A DNA stretch of 64,000 nt from Ovis canadensis (GCF_042477335.2 NC_091247.1:9384501-9448500); one strand, 5' to 3'; positions 35,480 through 50,960 are shown, numbered from the stretch's first letter. Program-made: numbers and translations. The notes: generated by a model not told the origin, from the letters alone.

Positions 35480-36640
35480 TTTTCAAGGCCCTTAGGCCCC
35501 TCTTGGTTCAGTGTTTTGGGCTGAGTTAGCTTCCGGGCTAGGCAGACGGAGGGGTATCCATGAATAGTCAGGCCCACTGTTTGAGCTCCTGGTTCACTTG
35601 CTCATGTGACCCTCACGATGGCTCTGTGCTCATCCTTCAGTTCACAAAGGAACCAAGGCTGGGGGGTGGTTAAATGACTTGCCCAAGGTCACGTGGCCAG
35701 CGAGTGGCAGAGCTGGGACTGGAACTTGACAACGTTACACTCACTTCCCATTCTCTGAAGCTGGACAGGGTGGGGTCCCCTCAGACACCAGAGCCCCAGG
35801 CACCCACCAGAACAGTTGCCCCCTCATTGGTAGACCACAGGGACTGAAATGATCAGAATGAGATACTGACCCTCACATCCGGGGCCCCCAACTCTGACCT
35901 GCATCCTATGTTCTGGAAGCATCCACAAGGGTCACTGCACACTGAGGGTGGAGCTGGATCTTGCCCTGGTGAGGGGGTCCCCTTTGTGTGCCTGGAAACG
36001 AGGCTTCCTGGGTCCTGAAGGAGGGGTGCAGGGGAAGGGGCCCGGTGGGGCGGCAGGGTGCCTTGGCAGTCCTCCCCTCACCCCTGTGCGCCTCCCTCTG
36101 GGCTCAGGGAGGGCTGATTCCCCAGGAGCCAGGGCATACACTGCTCCCTGAGCCTCAGTTTCCTTATCAATAAAATGGGGGTAGTGCCAGAAGGTGCCTC
36201 GCAGATGAGTGTGAGGAGTCAGACAGACCAACAAGGCTGGGAATCTCTGAAGCAAGAAGATGCTGCTCTTTCCCCCTCCCTTTCCCCTCATTTTCCTTCT
36301 CCTCTGTCTCTGTCACTGCCCCAGCTCTGGTTCAAATCCCAGTTCTGCCATTTCCGAGCTGTGCTGGCCTCAGGAGTGTTCCTTAACGTCTCTGAGCCTA
36401 CTTTCTTGTTCTATAAAATTGGAATGCTGAAGAATGCGTGGTATCGTCCATGTAAAGCTCTCGCATGGGGCTTGGCATGCAGAAACGTCCCAGAAGGAGA
36501 GTCTCTTCCCTCCTCCCTTCTCTGGCCATGATCTGAAGCCTGCATCATCTCTGCATCATCTCTTGAGCCTAACCCATGTTTCAGCTCTCACCTGCCTGAC
36601 TACCAGTTGCCACCTCGTGGCCTGATGGATGACTGCAGGT
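35480..36640. other. Gene-free intergenic DNA with MIR and other ancient repeat remnants
   Basis: MIR cores near 36,145-36,200 (CTCAGTTTCCTTATCAATAAA) and 36,325-36,470. 35,575-35,735 resembles another mammalian-wide repeat (TTGCCCAAGGTCACGTGGCC). No gene was seen. Confidence 0.5.
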
Positions 36641-37020
36641 TCAGAAGAAAAATTCAAATGAGCTTCCAGTATGTTTTGGGGATTTAGTATTCAATAGCAA
36701 AGTACCCCCAGGGGACGTAAGGAATGAAAGCAGGGTGCTGCCCACAGAAAGGCGCCTGGATATTCTGTGCAGACAGGAGATCTGCGTGAGGGACTCCTGC
36801 CCTTTCTTGCTGTTAATAGATTCTGTGCTAGGAACTGCCTGAGCTTCATTCCATGGTTGATTTGGCTTCGATTGGGATGGGAGTTTTTCAAATGAAGCGA
36901 TAGGGGTTTCTGGAACCATGGCGGGGCACATCATGGTCTTCAATGAATTAAAAGTTATATCTCCTTTATCGAAGGAACGGGTCCCGAGGTTTTTCATTTT
37001 TATGATTCCTCTTTAGGCCA
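36640..37020. promoter_or_regulatory. Candidate conserved noncoding block
   Basis: Unique sequence with AT-rich cores (GAATTAAAAGTTATATC, TGTTAATAGATTC) and no repeat similarity noticed. A SINE is inserted at its right edge. Composition-based suspicion only. Confidence 0.3.
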
Positions 37021-37023
37021 CAA

Positions 37024-37232
37024 ATAGGCTACCCCGGTGGTTCAGTGGTAAAGCACCTGCCTGCAGTGCAGGAGACATGGGTTCCATCCCTGAGTGAGGA
37101 AGACCCCCTGGAGGAGGGCATGGCAACCCACTCCAGTATTCTTACCTGGAAAATCCCACGGACAGAGGAGCCTTGCAGGCTACAGTCCCGCAAAAGAGTC
37201 AGACACGACTGAAGTGACAGAGCACGCATGCC
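37024..37232 (+). mobile_element. Bov-tA/BovA2-type SINE
   Basis: GGCTACCCCGGTGGTTCAGT to AGTCAGACACGACTGAAGTG. Confidence 0.87.
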
Positions 37233-38400
37233 ACGTACAGGTGCTTCACATACACCCTATTATTCAAGTTTATTCTCAGCTAAATCAGGAGCGTGGGATG
37301 CCCGCCTGCCCCTGGCATGCCCAGCGAGGGCATCTCACCTCCTGCCATCTCTGGCCTTAGGACCCTGGGTATGCCCCATCTCACTGGTCCCTCTTGCAGT
37401 TCCCACCTCTGAGCACTTGTGCTGTTCCCTCCTCCAGGAGGCTTCCCCTGATCTCCCAGGCACAGCTCATGAGCCCCCCTCCCCAGCTTTGAGGCCTTGG
37501 TGCTCCTCTCCGAGCTCCTTCTTATCTTCTTCCCCGACGGGCATGGGTCCTGGGAGGGTCTGCTGTGCAAAGGATGAAGACCAAAAGGGATGAGCAATCA
37601 CGGGGCTGTCTCTAAGCCCCAGGGGCTGCCCTGCAGTCAAAGCCATACATAGAGCCTCCTGTCCATCCATCAGTGCCCAGGGTCAAGGTCTGCCCAGGGT
37701 CTGGGACACTCAGAGGCCAAAGAGGGCATCTGAGGAGAGCAGCGTTGGCCCGGCAGGGTGAGAGGAACTGCGGAGAGCAGGGACTTCACGGTCAAGGGGA
37801 CGTGGCGATTGTTCCCGCCCCACAGGGCTTCGAGGAGAAAGTGGAACAAGACATGTGAGGCTCAGCACAATGTGGGGCGCACAGCGAACACCCCAAATGG
37901 CTGCACCCAGAGCAGTGAGCAGAGCCCCTCGGTCACCTAATTCTCTGCTTCAGTGCCCGTTGAACCATTTAGCAGGTCAGCCATGGGCAGGCCAGCCAAC
38001 TGCATTGCCCGAGCCCAGGGGGGCGCCCCTCTCATCCTGCTGGGGGACTGCAGCTGCTCTCCTTCAGACCACCCTCCTAATGCCTGTCGGACCACACATC
38101 TCACCCCCACCTGTCCTGGTAGATTCGAATTCCACCTAGCTGTTGCCCAGACCTCACCCGCTCCAGTCCAGGCCTTACACCTGAAGTTTTCTCAGGGAAG
38201 GCGGCAGTGGTGAGCTCCAGAGGCAGGACCCAGCCAGGCCTCACACCCTTCAGGACCAGCTTTGTAAGGTGGGCTCAGAATCACATTCCTCTCCTGGGAC
38301 CACCCCTCTCCTCGACTCTAAACCCTCTCCAACTCCAGGTTCCTGGGAAGAATCACCCTGGAGCAAGTTACTGCTCTCCAAGCCTCAGTTTTCTCATCTA
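37233..38400. other. Gene-free intergenic DNA
   Basis: GC-moderate unique sequence. Overlapping frames up to about 120 codons have no recognisable domain. Weak L2/MIR-like phrases only. Confidence 0.45.
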
Positions 38401-38401
38401 T

Positions 38402-38745
38402 ACTCTTGAGAGTCCCTTGGACTGCAAGGAGACCCAACCAGTCCATTCTGAAGGAGATCAGCCCTGGGATTTCTTTGGAAGGAATGATGCTAAAGCTGAA
38501 GCTCCAGTACTTTGGCCACCTCATGCGAAGAGTTGACTCATTAGAAAAGACTCTGATGCTGGGAGGGATTGGGGGCAGGAGGAGAAGGGGACGACAGAGG
38601 ATGAGATGGCTGGATGGCATCACTGACTCTATGGACGTGAGTTTGAGTGAACTCCGGGAGCTGGTGATGGACAGGGAGGCCTGGCGTGCTGCGATTCATG
38701 GGGTCGCAAAGAGTCAGACACGACTGAGCGACTGAACTGAACTGA
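38402..38745 (+). mobile_element. BovB LINE 3' fragment
   Basis: About 340 bp of BovB 3' region, starting within the post-RT segment and ending in the tail repeat. It is a lone insertion in otherwise repeat-poor intergenic DNA downstream of LMX1B. Confidence 0.9.
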
Positions 38746-41090
38746 CAATGGGATAAGGGCTGTTCTGGATTGTGAGGGGCGGTAGGCTGAGGTCTATGAC
38801 TGGCAGTGGCACGGACTTGGCTAGAATCAGTCCTCTGGAAAGAGGGGCCTGGAGAGTGACCTTGTCTCACAGGCTCTCGTCTCCAGATTGGGCCTACATT
38901 TCCTCCCTCTCCCGTGACTTCACGTTCTGGGCTGGGGGTGGCGGGAAGACAGGCAGGAGAGACGGGAGCACTGGATTAGCACAGCCCCCTGTCCACCCCC
39001 AACCCAAACATGTTTTAGTGACAGGATTTTAAACGATTGCTGTCGGCGAGAGAGCTGTCAACTCACTGCTGCGGGGTGGGATCGGGGAGGGGGGCTGGGA
39101 GGCGCCTCTCACAGAAACCCAGGCCTGGGACTTGGATGGGAGACCCAGGTTAATCCTGCCTCCATGCTGTTGCAGTCTGGACCAAGTGCCTCGATTTCTC
39201 TGAGCCTCAGTGAGGCCATTCGGAAGGGAAGAGTTTCCTAGGTCCCTGGGCCTGACCTTGGAGGACCAGGTTGCAGGGCCAGAGTGTGGGCTTGGGGAGG
39301 CAGCCGGGGTGATGTCCAGGCCATGGGTTTGCAGCCAAACCTGGTTTTGAGCCACGCTTTTGCTTCCCCTTGATTACTTTGTTGTACCAAGCTGGTCATG
39401 TCCTCCTTCTGAGCCTTGGGTTTCCCTTCTGAAAGTGGAACCTTGGAGGAGGCAATGGACAAGCCCAGAAGCCCCTGGGGCTGCGAGTCACCCGAGGCTG
39501 CAGGAGAAGGTGGGGTGTGGCCATCCCCAGGGGTTGCTGGTGCCCATGGGCAGAGAGAGGGGCTCCAGGTGCTCCTGGCTGCGGGAATGGGGAGGAGGCC
39601 GAGAAGGAGCAGCCAGACGATGGGGGAGGAGGAGAGCATCACGACTTCAGGTCTGCGGGCTTGGGGCCTCCTGGATGCACAGCCAGGCAGAGATAAACAA
39701 TGATATCTCAGGAGTGGATGCGCAAACGTCTTCACCTACACACAGACACAAGTCTGAGACTCCCGACTCCATAGGCAGATCTAGACAGCCAGCTGCACAC
39801 CAGACACTGATCACTTGCAGACACCCAGCTTCCTGCACAACCTACCCCGGCAAACTGGCCCATGGAGCCATCATCAACACGTGCTGACACACGCACACAC
39901 ACTGGTATTTCCCAAGGTACTCTAGGGAACCTCGAGACCTCAAGGAATATACTTTGAGAACCAAATTCCTTGAGTCTCTGCCATCTCCACACCCTAACCA
40001 CCATCTCCCCTGGATCCCAGGGCCACCATCTCCCCTCAATCCAGCCCCGAGCCCTTGTGATTCTTCAGGATTTGGCCTCAGCTTCATTATTCCTGTCGTA
40101 GTCTCCCGAGTGATCTCACCCACCCTGTGCCTCAGTGACCAGCTATCTGGTTGCTGAACACCTGGATGCTCAGATCTGGCCCCTTTGAGGCTCAGCCCTG
40201 CCCCTGACATCTCATGGATACCCCAGACACCATCAGCTCCCCGTGCCCCAGATCAGAGTGCTTCAGGGACCCTCGTCCCAGCGATCCAGTAACCTCGATG
40301 TTGCCTTCGCTTCCCTCTCTCACAGAATCTCCAGGATCTGCTTCCTTCTTTCTCCTGTTACCCCCCTAGTCAGAGTCGTCATCATCTGTCGCCTAGGTGA
40401 CTCATTGACTCCCATCTTTGTCCAGTCCACCTGACCTACTTGGATCCATTCTCCACTCAGCAGCAAGACCCTGGATGTTCTGGCTTTGCCTCTGGCCTCA
40501 TTGCTTCTCCCCCAGCCCCAAACTTAGCTATTCTTGCAGTTTAGGAGAGTCACAAGATTCTGCCTGCACCTGAGGTGTTTGCATAAGCTTGAAGAACTTG
40601 CAGACACTCCTCCTCCTCCTCACCCAGTCCCCCTACACCAGCTAACTTCCCATCTCAGCTTAATATGCAGATTCTTCCAGGAAGCCTTCCATGATGCTCC
40701 ATCGTTCCAGATGAGGTTGGGTACCCCTGTAACAAGGCTGAGCTCACATCACATTGTCTGCTTCCATGAGGCAGGGACCAATCCCAGTTCTCAGCCTAGT
40801 GGCTGGCACTTAAGGGGCCCCTGTAGTGGTTGGTTGAGTGTGTTGGGGAAAGGGATGATTGAAATGGGAGGGAGGCATTTGTTTCAAGGATGGTGATGGG
40901 TTGGGGTTGGGACAAGACAAGGATGTGGAAGTGACGATTATAGGATGGAACAAGGGAATGTGTTGGGCAAGACCAGGGACCCCAGGCTCTCCCTTCCTGA
41001 CCTGCTGATCCTGGCGCCCACTGAGAAATCTGCTGGTGTCTCAGGCAGGACTGGCCCGGGCCCCGCACAGCCCCTCCCTCCAAGGAGAGG
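38746..41090. other. Intergenic DNA downstream of LMX1B
   Basis: Contains MIR-like cores near 39,200 and 39,410 and an L2-like stretch near 40,440-40,800 (AGGAAGCCTTCCATGATGC). No gene was recognised, and frames up to 175 codons look like composition effects. Confidence 0.45.
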
Positions 41091-41094
41091 CACC

Positions 41095-44000
41095 ACAGGC
41101 GTGTACAGGTTGGTTTATTTACAAATATACTGATGTCTCATCTTTTTCTGTTGTTTCCATTTTCTGCGTTCGTGGAAAGAGGCAGAAGGTGAGAGTGGAG
41201 GGCAGGGTGGGGGTGGTGATGTGGTAAACGCTAATAAATAATTTAACAATGACAAGTTATTAAATAAAATGTGTCTGGGGATGGCGGGTGGACAGTGAGA
41301 GTCTGTACAAGGAGAACAGGAATGGCCGGCGGCCCGGGCCCCACACCTGGCTGGGCTGGGCTCTCGTGGGACCCTGGTGGGGTGGCCACGGCAGAGAGGC
41401 CCACTGGCAATGGCGCCATCCAAGGGCCAAAGGTTCGAGGGTCCCTTCTGCTTCCCCAGCCCCCAGGCGGCGTGTCTGTGAATGTGGGTCTATGAGCCTT
41501 CGTGCGTGTCTGGCTGTGTGTGTGTGTGTGTGTCTGTGTGCACGTCTGTGAGTGTGGCCCTCACCCTTCCCTGCAAGGCAGAGTGAGCCCCAGAGCTGCA
41601 GGTACTCCCAGACGGGAAGTGAGAGTCTCACCCCAGGTGGTGCCCAGAGCTCAGGCTGGGGCCAGGCAGAGGTCAGCCAATTCTCCTTCCCCCAAGCCTC
41701 ACTGCTAGGGCCTGCTCATCTGGACATGGTGGACCCCCCACCATGTCCTTCCTCTCCTCCAGGAAGCCTCCCGAGATGCCCACTGGCACTGGCCCCTTCT
41801 CTAAAGGCTCTACTGGGCCCATGGTCTGATCCTTAGAACCAGTGTCCCTCAGTGTGGCCTCCCTGGAGGACTCCACGGCGGTAACACACTCCCTGTGTTA
41901 CCAGGGACAGATCCCTTCCTCCCTCTGAGCCTCAGCTTCCCCAAAGGGAAGCAGAACTCTGCTTTCCTCTGACACTCTTCCCCTCACCCCTCACTTTCTT
42001 CCTCTTCCTCCAGAGAACAGTCTGTCACGTCCCCCTTCCCCTGGCTTCCCACCCAGGCACCACGTGATGGTGGTCCCACATCACAGCAGGCGTGGGGGTG
42101 GTCCTGGCCACTCACCCCACCCCCCCTACCCCAGGTCAAGGATGTGCTTTCCTACATGAAGTGGACAGAACCCAGTCATCTCAACCCCAACCCCAGCAAG
42201 CCTGACTGGTCCTGTGTGCTTCTGCTGGGTAGCCTTCTCTGAGCCTCAGGTTCCTCATCTGAGAAATGGGTCCCCAACAATGTCTGGAAAGGCTTGGGAC
42301 AGAATGTGTATGTCTCTCCTCCCAGGAGAGAGGTCCTCAAAAGGGGCCCTACATCTTGCTCATCTGTGTCCCGACACCCAGCCCAGGGTCGGGCAGAGCA
42401 GTCATCAGAGCCTGGGGGAAGCTGTAGTAGCGTGAAGGAGTTAACCTACACTGGCTGATGGGGTGTCTCTGGCACAGGGAGCTGAGGACCCTCTGGCCTG
42501 GACAACCTGCAGGTCATCAGGATGTGTGTTCTGTACCAGCTCCTGGCAGGGGGCAGTGTCACGGCAGAGGCAGAGTCCAGGTTGGACTTGGGGTTTATGC
42601 GACCCAGGGGGGGCAAGGCTACTGAGAGGAGTCATGTCCCGCAACCTGGAGGCCGTTCACCAGGCACAGAGGACAAGGAGCTGGCGTGGCGCCCCTGCTC
42701 TCCGCTCTGGCTCTATTCCTGACTGGCTGAGAGGCCTGTCCCTCCCCTCTCCTGGCCCAGTTTTCCAGCTGCGGAATAACGGGCAAACTAGTTGATCCCT
42801 TCCTGAGGTTTCCTTCAGCATAGAGTCTGGGAGAGACGGGCCAGGTCTACTGGGCAGGGAGCATCTACCCCAGACCTGCTCCAAATGCCCCAGCATGATT
42901 TGACTATGTGGGCCCAAGAGGAGAAATGGGACCAACCTTCAAAAGGACAGAGTGGCTGCTTTAAGGGACCAGCGGAGACCCAGGACCCAGAGATGGCACA
43001 GAACCTGGGCTGGCTGAGGCTGCAGAAGGACGCGGGGCATCGATTGAGACCCTGTGGAAGTTTGTGGAAGAAGAGGAGCCCGGAAGGACCAGCCTGGCTG
43101 ATGACAGTGGGGAGACTGGGTTATATCTGTTCTACACGTTTAGAGGGAAAGCTGGAGCCAGGCTGGGGGAGTGGGGATGGGGGTGGGGGAAGTACAATTT
43201 TAAAAGGAAGAGCTGGAAAAGGAAAGGCTTTTAAAAGGAAGCTGGAAAAGCCTGGATTTGAAAAGCGAGGACAAAGGCTGAAAGGGACAGAGGTGAGATC
43301 AGCAGAAAAGGCAGCTGAACTTGGGGCCCGATGAAGTAGTGAGCTCCTCGTCACTGGAGGTGTGCAAGAAGAGGCAGCAGCAGTTTGGGTGAGAGCCCAG
43401 CATCAGATGGAGCGCCAAGGGGGTGCTTCTGAGACACCTTCCCACCTGGAGGCTCTGCCATGTGGCCTGATTCTGCCTGGTTCTGGGGCCTCTGACTGCC
43501 CAGGCAGCCCCCATAAGGGCTAAAGCTATATCTGCATCCATGTCCTCTGTGCTCTGAACTCGCCTCCTCTGCCCTTCCTCCCGCCCCTCCTATTGCTGTC
43601 CGAGGGGCTCCCTGCCCCCGTCTGGCTTCCTTCCCCTTCCTGGCATGGCAGGGCTGACCCGCAGGGGCCTCTCTGTCTCTCAGCGTGTCTGGGGACCTGT
43701 GTGCACATCCGTATGGGTGTGCCTTGAAGTGGGTGCGTGTGCCTGTATGTCTCCATCCCTTTGAGTCGGCCTGGGCTCAACCTCCCCGCCCCTGGTGCCC
43801 CCGTGACGCCCCCTTCCCCAGGTGAGAGCTGTGGTGGGCTTGGCCCACCTGCCAGGCTCACCCCCCTCCCGCCCCAGGTAGAAGGGGTGATCCTAGGCTG
43901 GTGGGCCTGCCCCCAGAGGTGGGGGGAGGTGGGCACAGGGTACACAGGCTTCACACGCCATCGTCTGGGGCATGCATGGGGGGGCCCTGCCTCGACCTAG

Positions 44001-44392
44001 GCCTGCACCATGGAGGTGGCCTGGACACAGAGGGGAGGTTTAAAAAAATAGAGAGAATTTAAGCTTCCCATAAAAGAGAGGGGGAGGGGAGGGAGGCGAT
44101 GGAGGCCCAGGTGGGGCTGGGAGGCGAGTGGCTGTCCGAGAGTTCTGGGTCCCTGGGGGTGACACGGTCTCTGGGGGCAGGACACAGTCCCTGCCCAGGC
44201 TGCGCCCATCTGCCTGTCTGGCTGTGCCTGGTGGGCATGTTAGCCAGGCCCGGTTGGCCGAGGGGAGGGCACCGTATGGCTGTCTGCAGAGTCTGTGCGG
44301 GCGGTGGGGCTGGGGGTGGTGAGGCAGCGTCTGCGGCCAGCGGTCCCCCCTCCAGGACCCTTGCCCAAGCGTCCGTGCCGCCAGGCTGGCTC
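41095..44392 (-). other. LMX1B: Probable LMX1B 3' UTR (about 3.3 kb)
   Basis: Downstream of the stop codon no splice site or coding signal was recognised until a strong AATAAA hexamer on the minus strand at 41119-41114. No other minus-strand AATAAA was noticed between the stop and this one, so a UTR of about 3.3 kb is inferred. It contains TG-rich tracts (near 41,518-41,545), an AT-rich block at 41,230-41,275 just upstream of the hexamer, and a short direct repeat at 43,198-43,250. The exact cleavage site is estimated. Confidence 0.6.
41114..41119 (-). terminator. Polyadenylation hexamer AATAAA, candidate LMX1B 3' end
   Basis: AATAAA on the minus strand is preceded by a TTTGTA context and followed about 20 nt later by a TG-rich stretch (minus strand CCTGTGGTG). 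This is the usual arrangement of cleavage and polyadenylation elements. It is inferred to end the LMX1B mRNA near 41,085-41,100. Confidence 0.6.
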
Positions 44393-44587
<195 letters not shown>

Positions 44588-44805
44588 TCAGCACCGGGGG
44601 TCCAGGTGGGGGGCTTCTGGGGGCCGCTGGCCCTACAGGCCGTGTGGCTGGAGGGGAGGGAGGGACAGGATGACTGCCGGCTGGCGGGGGTTTGGGGGGC
44701 TGCAGGTGGGGGTCTCCAGGGTGCCCCCTTCCTGACAGGAGGAGGCAGGTGGGCTGTGTTGGGCCTGCCAGGACAGGCTGGGGGGGCAGGGGCGGTGCTG
44801 GGTCA

Positions 44806-45009
<204 letters not shown>

Positions 45010-46568
45010 TCACTAACCGCCCGGGGCTGTCCTGGCCTAGGGGCACCTCACAGATGTACCCCAGGAGTCCCCCATGGCTTCCCATCCCACACGACCCCCA
45101 CCCCGCTACCCGGTCCAGGCTGCCCGCTGCCATCCCTTTGACCTCCTCCTTCCCAGGCCCTCCCCGTGCTGAGGTTGCCCGTGACCTTCCAGGGTAACTG
45201 AGCCTCCATATTTGACCCGCCCCCACCAACCTGCCCGAGACACACACACACTTCAGCGCCTCTAGAGGAACTAGTTTATCCAAAGTCAGAGGCTTCCGGT
45301 AACAGCCAGTAATGACTCATGACGCGTGGGTGCACTGAGTGCCCTGCACCTGCAGCAGCAAGGGGGAGCCTGCGCTTGGGCCAACAAGGCTCAGGGAAGG
45401 AGGGCTTCCTGGAGGAAGGGGCCTTCCACCTCCATGTAACTTCAAGAAACAGCAGAGGGTTCGACCAGCCTAGCCAGGGGCAGAATGCCAGGCTGAAGGG
45501 CAGCAAAGGCAGAGAAGGGAGAAACTGCCTGGTGGGAGCAGGGAGCCCAGTCCACAGGGCTGGGCATGAGGGCAGGAGAAGGTCATGCCTGGGGAGAGAG
45601 ACGGTTCCCTGGGGACCCGAGCTGAGTGGGGGTCGGAGTGTCCCCCGAGGCCGTAGGAAGCCAGTGGAGGGTCTTGGCTGTGGAGGGAGCGTGGAGAAAA
45701 GCTGGGAGGGTGGAGGACAGAGGCAGGGCCCATCAAGAGGAGACAGGTGGGGCGAGGGGCTTGGGTCCCTATTAAGGTAGATGCAGGAAAGTCCGAGAGG
45801 GGCACGAGGGACCTGGGAGGAGAAATCACCGCCTGATGGGTGACTGAGCAGATGCCATTCTCGTGGGACAGGACAGGTCAGAGGTGATGCCCGGGTTTCT
45901 GGTGTGGGTACCGGGTGGGCGGGGGGCGGGGGTGGGGAGCAGCAGTGGGTGTTGTGTGCGCATGGCCCGGGAACGATGGCATGAAGTGCAGTGTGGGCTG
46001 TGATGAGCTCGAGGGGACCTGGAATGTTCTTGGGGAGACTGCGTCCAGGGGGCAGCTGGGAACACCGGAGAGCGAGACAGAGCGTAGGGGCAGGCTGAGA
46101 TGCCCGTGGCCATGGCGGCAGCCCCCGAAGGCTGGGCTGTCTCAGGAGAGGGGGCAGGGACAGGGCAGGGAGAGCTGGGCTCTGAGGCCACGCACGGCCC
46201 TGAAGCCCCGGGTCCAGCCTGGGACACTGGCCTCAGAGTCCTGAACTGCCCATCAGCGCCTTGGCATCTGCCTCAGGGGACTCATCTCTAGTGGGAGCGG
46301 ACAGCGGTGGCCCCCACCCCAGTCCAGCAGTCTTGGGGAACACCTGGGACCCCCTCCAAGGCCTAGAAGGCTCCAATGGGGTCCCACTGGGGTCCCGGAG
46401 GCCAGCTCCAGTCCAAGATGTGGAAACAGCATTTGGGCCAAGCTCAGTCCACCCTGGACTCCTCAACACCCTGCAGACTTTCTCTGGAGATTTCTCTGGA
46501 GACTTCTGCTGAATTCTACGTGGGCAGGAGGGTATGTGGTTGTGTTAAAAGCACAGGTTTAGGAGCCC

Positions 46569-46792
46569 GACAGGAACTTCCCTGGGGTCCAGTGGTAAAG
46601 AACCTGCCTGCCAATGCAGGAGACAATAAGAGACTCAGGTTCGATCCCTGGGTTGGGAAGATCCCCTGGAGGAGGGCATGGCAACCCACTCAAGTAGTCT
46701 TGCCTGGAGAATCCCATGGACAGAGGAGCCTGGAGGGCTACAGTCCACGCACTTGCCAAGTCAGGCACGACTGAGCAACTGAGCACGTACTC
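46569..46792 (+). mobile_element. Bov-tA/BovA2-type SINE in LMX1B intron 6, antisense to the gene
   Basis: GGAACTTCCCTGGGGTCCAG to CACGACTGAGCAACTGAGCA. AGGAGCCC is repeated at 46,561-46,568 and 46,793-46,800, and the two halves of a MIR lie on either side. Confidence 0.88.
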
Positions 46793-46800
46793 AGGAGCCC

Positions 46801-46985
46801 TACGCTCAGGGCCAAAGCCTAGCTTTGCCCCTTACTAGCTGAGTGATCCCCGCGAGTCCCTGTCTCCTGAGCCTCAGTCTCCTCATCTGTGAGATGGGCG
46901 ATAACAATGCCCCTCCTCTCAGGGATCTGTGAGTTAAGTGAGACGGAAGCTGCTGAATGGTGAGGACCAAGCCTGGCACACAGAG
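46801..46985 (+). repeat. MIR remnant (second half; first half about 46,535-46,568)
   Basis: CTTACTAGCTGAGTGATCCC and GCCTCAGTCTCCTCATCTGT are MIR signatures. The element is split by the SINE. Confidence 0.75.
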
Positions 46986-47186
46986 AGGGTGAGCGTGGAA
47001 ATTCTGTCCTCGCCCCGGGCCGCCTCCCCCGCCATTTCTCCTCCTCCCGTGTCCCGTGGTCCCCACTGCCTGTCTGCTGATCTCAGCAGCTTCCCAGGCA
47101 CCGGCTCCCTGAGATCTGACCCCTGGGGCGGGAGAAATTTCCTGGGAGTCTTGCGACAGCCTGAGCCCACTGGGCCCTTGGCTCAC

Positions 47187-47253
47187 CTTGGCCCAGCCGC
47201 TGGGAGTTCTGCTGCTCCTGCTGCTGCTGATGCCGCCGTGCCAACTTCTTCAT
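47187..47253 (-). CDS. LMX1B: LMX1B exon 6: end of homeodomain and Gln-rich segment
   Basis: This 67-nt exon is 22 codons plus one base. It begins MKKLARRH, the C-terminal basic end of the homeodomain, and runs into a Gln-rich stretch (HQQQQEQQNSQRLGQ) encoded mainly by CAG codons. The acceptor AG is at 47255-47254 and the donor GTGAGC begins at 47186. The final G joins AG of exon 7 to make Glu. Known LMX1B isoforms differ by a few residues near this junction (recalled, not tested here). The in-frame read-through past the donor is open for some distance, but no second in-phase GT donor was identified. Confidence 0.96.
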
Positions 47254-47279
47254 CTGCAGGAGACACGGTGCATGCCAGC

Positions 47280-47720
47280 CTCGCCTCGGCCCCCCGCACA
47301 CTCCCGCCCCACCCTCATCAGGCCCCGGCCCCCTGCCGGCCCGCCCTCCCCCTCGCCCAGCAGGGTGGCCGGTGGCCGGTCCTCACCTTTGCTCTTTGGT
47401 TCTGGAACCAGACCTGGACCACGCGCACGCTGAGGCCCGTCTCCGCCGCCAGCGTCTCCCGGACCTGCCCAGAGAAGGGGGGACGGGTCAGGCCTGGGGG
47501 TGGGCAGGCACCGGGAGGTGGCAGGTCCGGGGGGTTGGGCGGGGAGGTGCAGGGACGCCCAGGTCCCTGCAGGAGTCTGGAAAGGCAGCGGGTGTGGGGG
47601 TGTCAGCCCCCGCCCCACCCCGGCCGCCCCTCACCTTCCGGCAGGGCTTGGAGGAGACCTCGAAGGAGGCCTTGAAAGCTCTTCGCTGCTGCGTTGTGAG
47701 GATGGTCCGGGGCCGCTTGG
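47280..47720. other. CpG-rich segment over LMX1B exons 4-5
   Basis: High GC and CpG density spans the homeodomain exons and the short introns between them. It is an intragenic island, with no sign of a separate promoter. Confidence 0.5.
47387..47464 (-). CDS. LMX1B: LMX1B exon 5: homeodomain helix 2 end and recognition helix
   Basis: This 78-nt exon is exactly 26 codons, phase 0 on both sides, from [10 protein letters not shown] to WFQNQRAK. The acceptor AG is at 47466-47465 and the donor GTGAGG begins at 47386. It encodes most of DNA-recognition helix 3. The invariant homeodomain W, F and N (WFQN) are present, with Gln at position 50, the residue typical of TAAT-binding homeodomains. The upstream intron is 170 bp and the downstream intron 133 bp. 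In the human gene this region carries many nail-patella syndrome missense changes (established knowledge). No alteration is visible here. Confidence 0.97.
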
Positions 47721-47816
47721 GCCTCCGCGGGTCCTTCCCGTCGTCCCCACTGCCCTTGCTCTGGCTGCCCTGTCCCTTGGCCGGCTTCATGTCCCCATCC
47801 TCATCCTCGCTCTTCA
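47635..47816 (-). CDS. LMX1B: LMX1B exon 4: acidic/Gly-Ser linker and N-terminal homeodomain
   Basis: This 182-nt exon is two bases that finish a Val codon, then exactly 60 codons from KSEDEDGD to SSKPCRK. The acceptor AG is at 47818-47817 and the donor GTGAGG begins at 47634. The first half is a charged, Lys/Gly/Ser-rich linker. The second half starts the homeodomain: the basic N-terminal arm (RRPKRPRT) that enters the minor groove, then helix 1 and part of helix 2. The intron after it is phase 0 and only 170 bp long. The exon and its surroundings are very GC-rich. Opposite-strand reading frames here are shadows of this exon. Confidence 0.97.

Positions 47817-50960
<3,144 letters not shown>

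Noticed and set aside
47160..47187. Alternative downstream donor for LMX1B exon 6
   Set aside because: The frame stays open past the donor, but the next GT found is out of phase with exon 7, so no isoform can be supported from sequence alone.
46938..47675. 245-codon plus-strand frame across LMX1B exons 4-6
   Set aside because: Antisense shadow of GC-rich coding DNA. Pro/Ser/Arg-rich with no domain.
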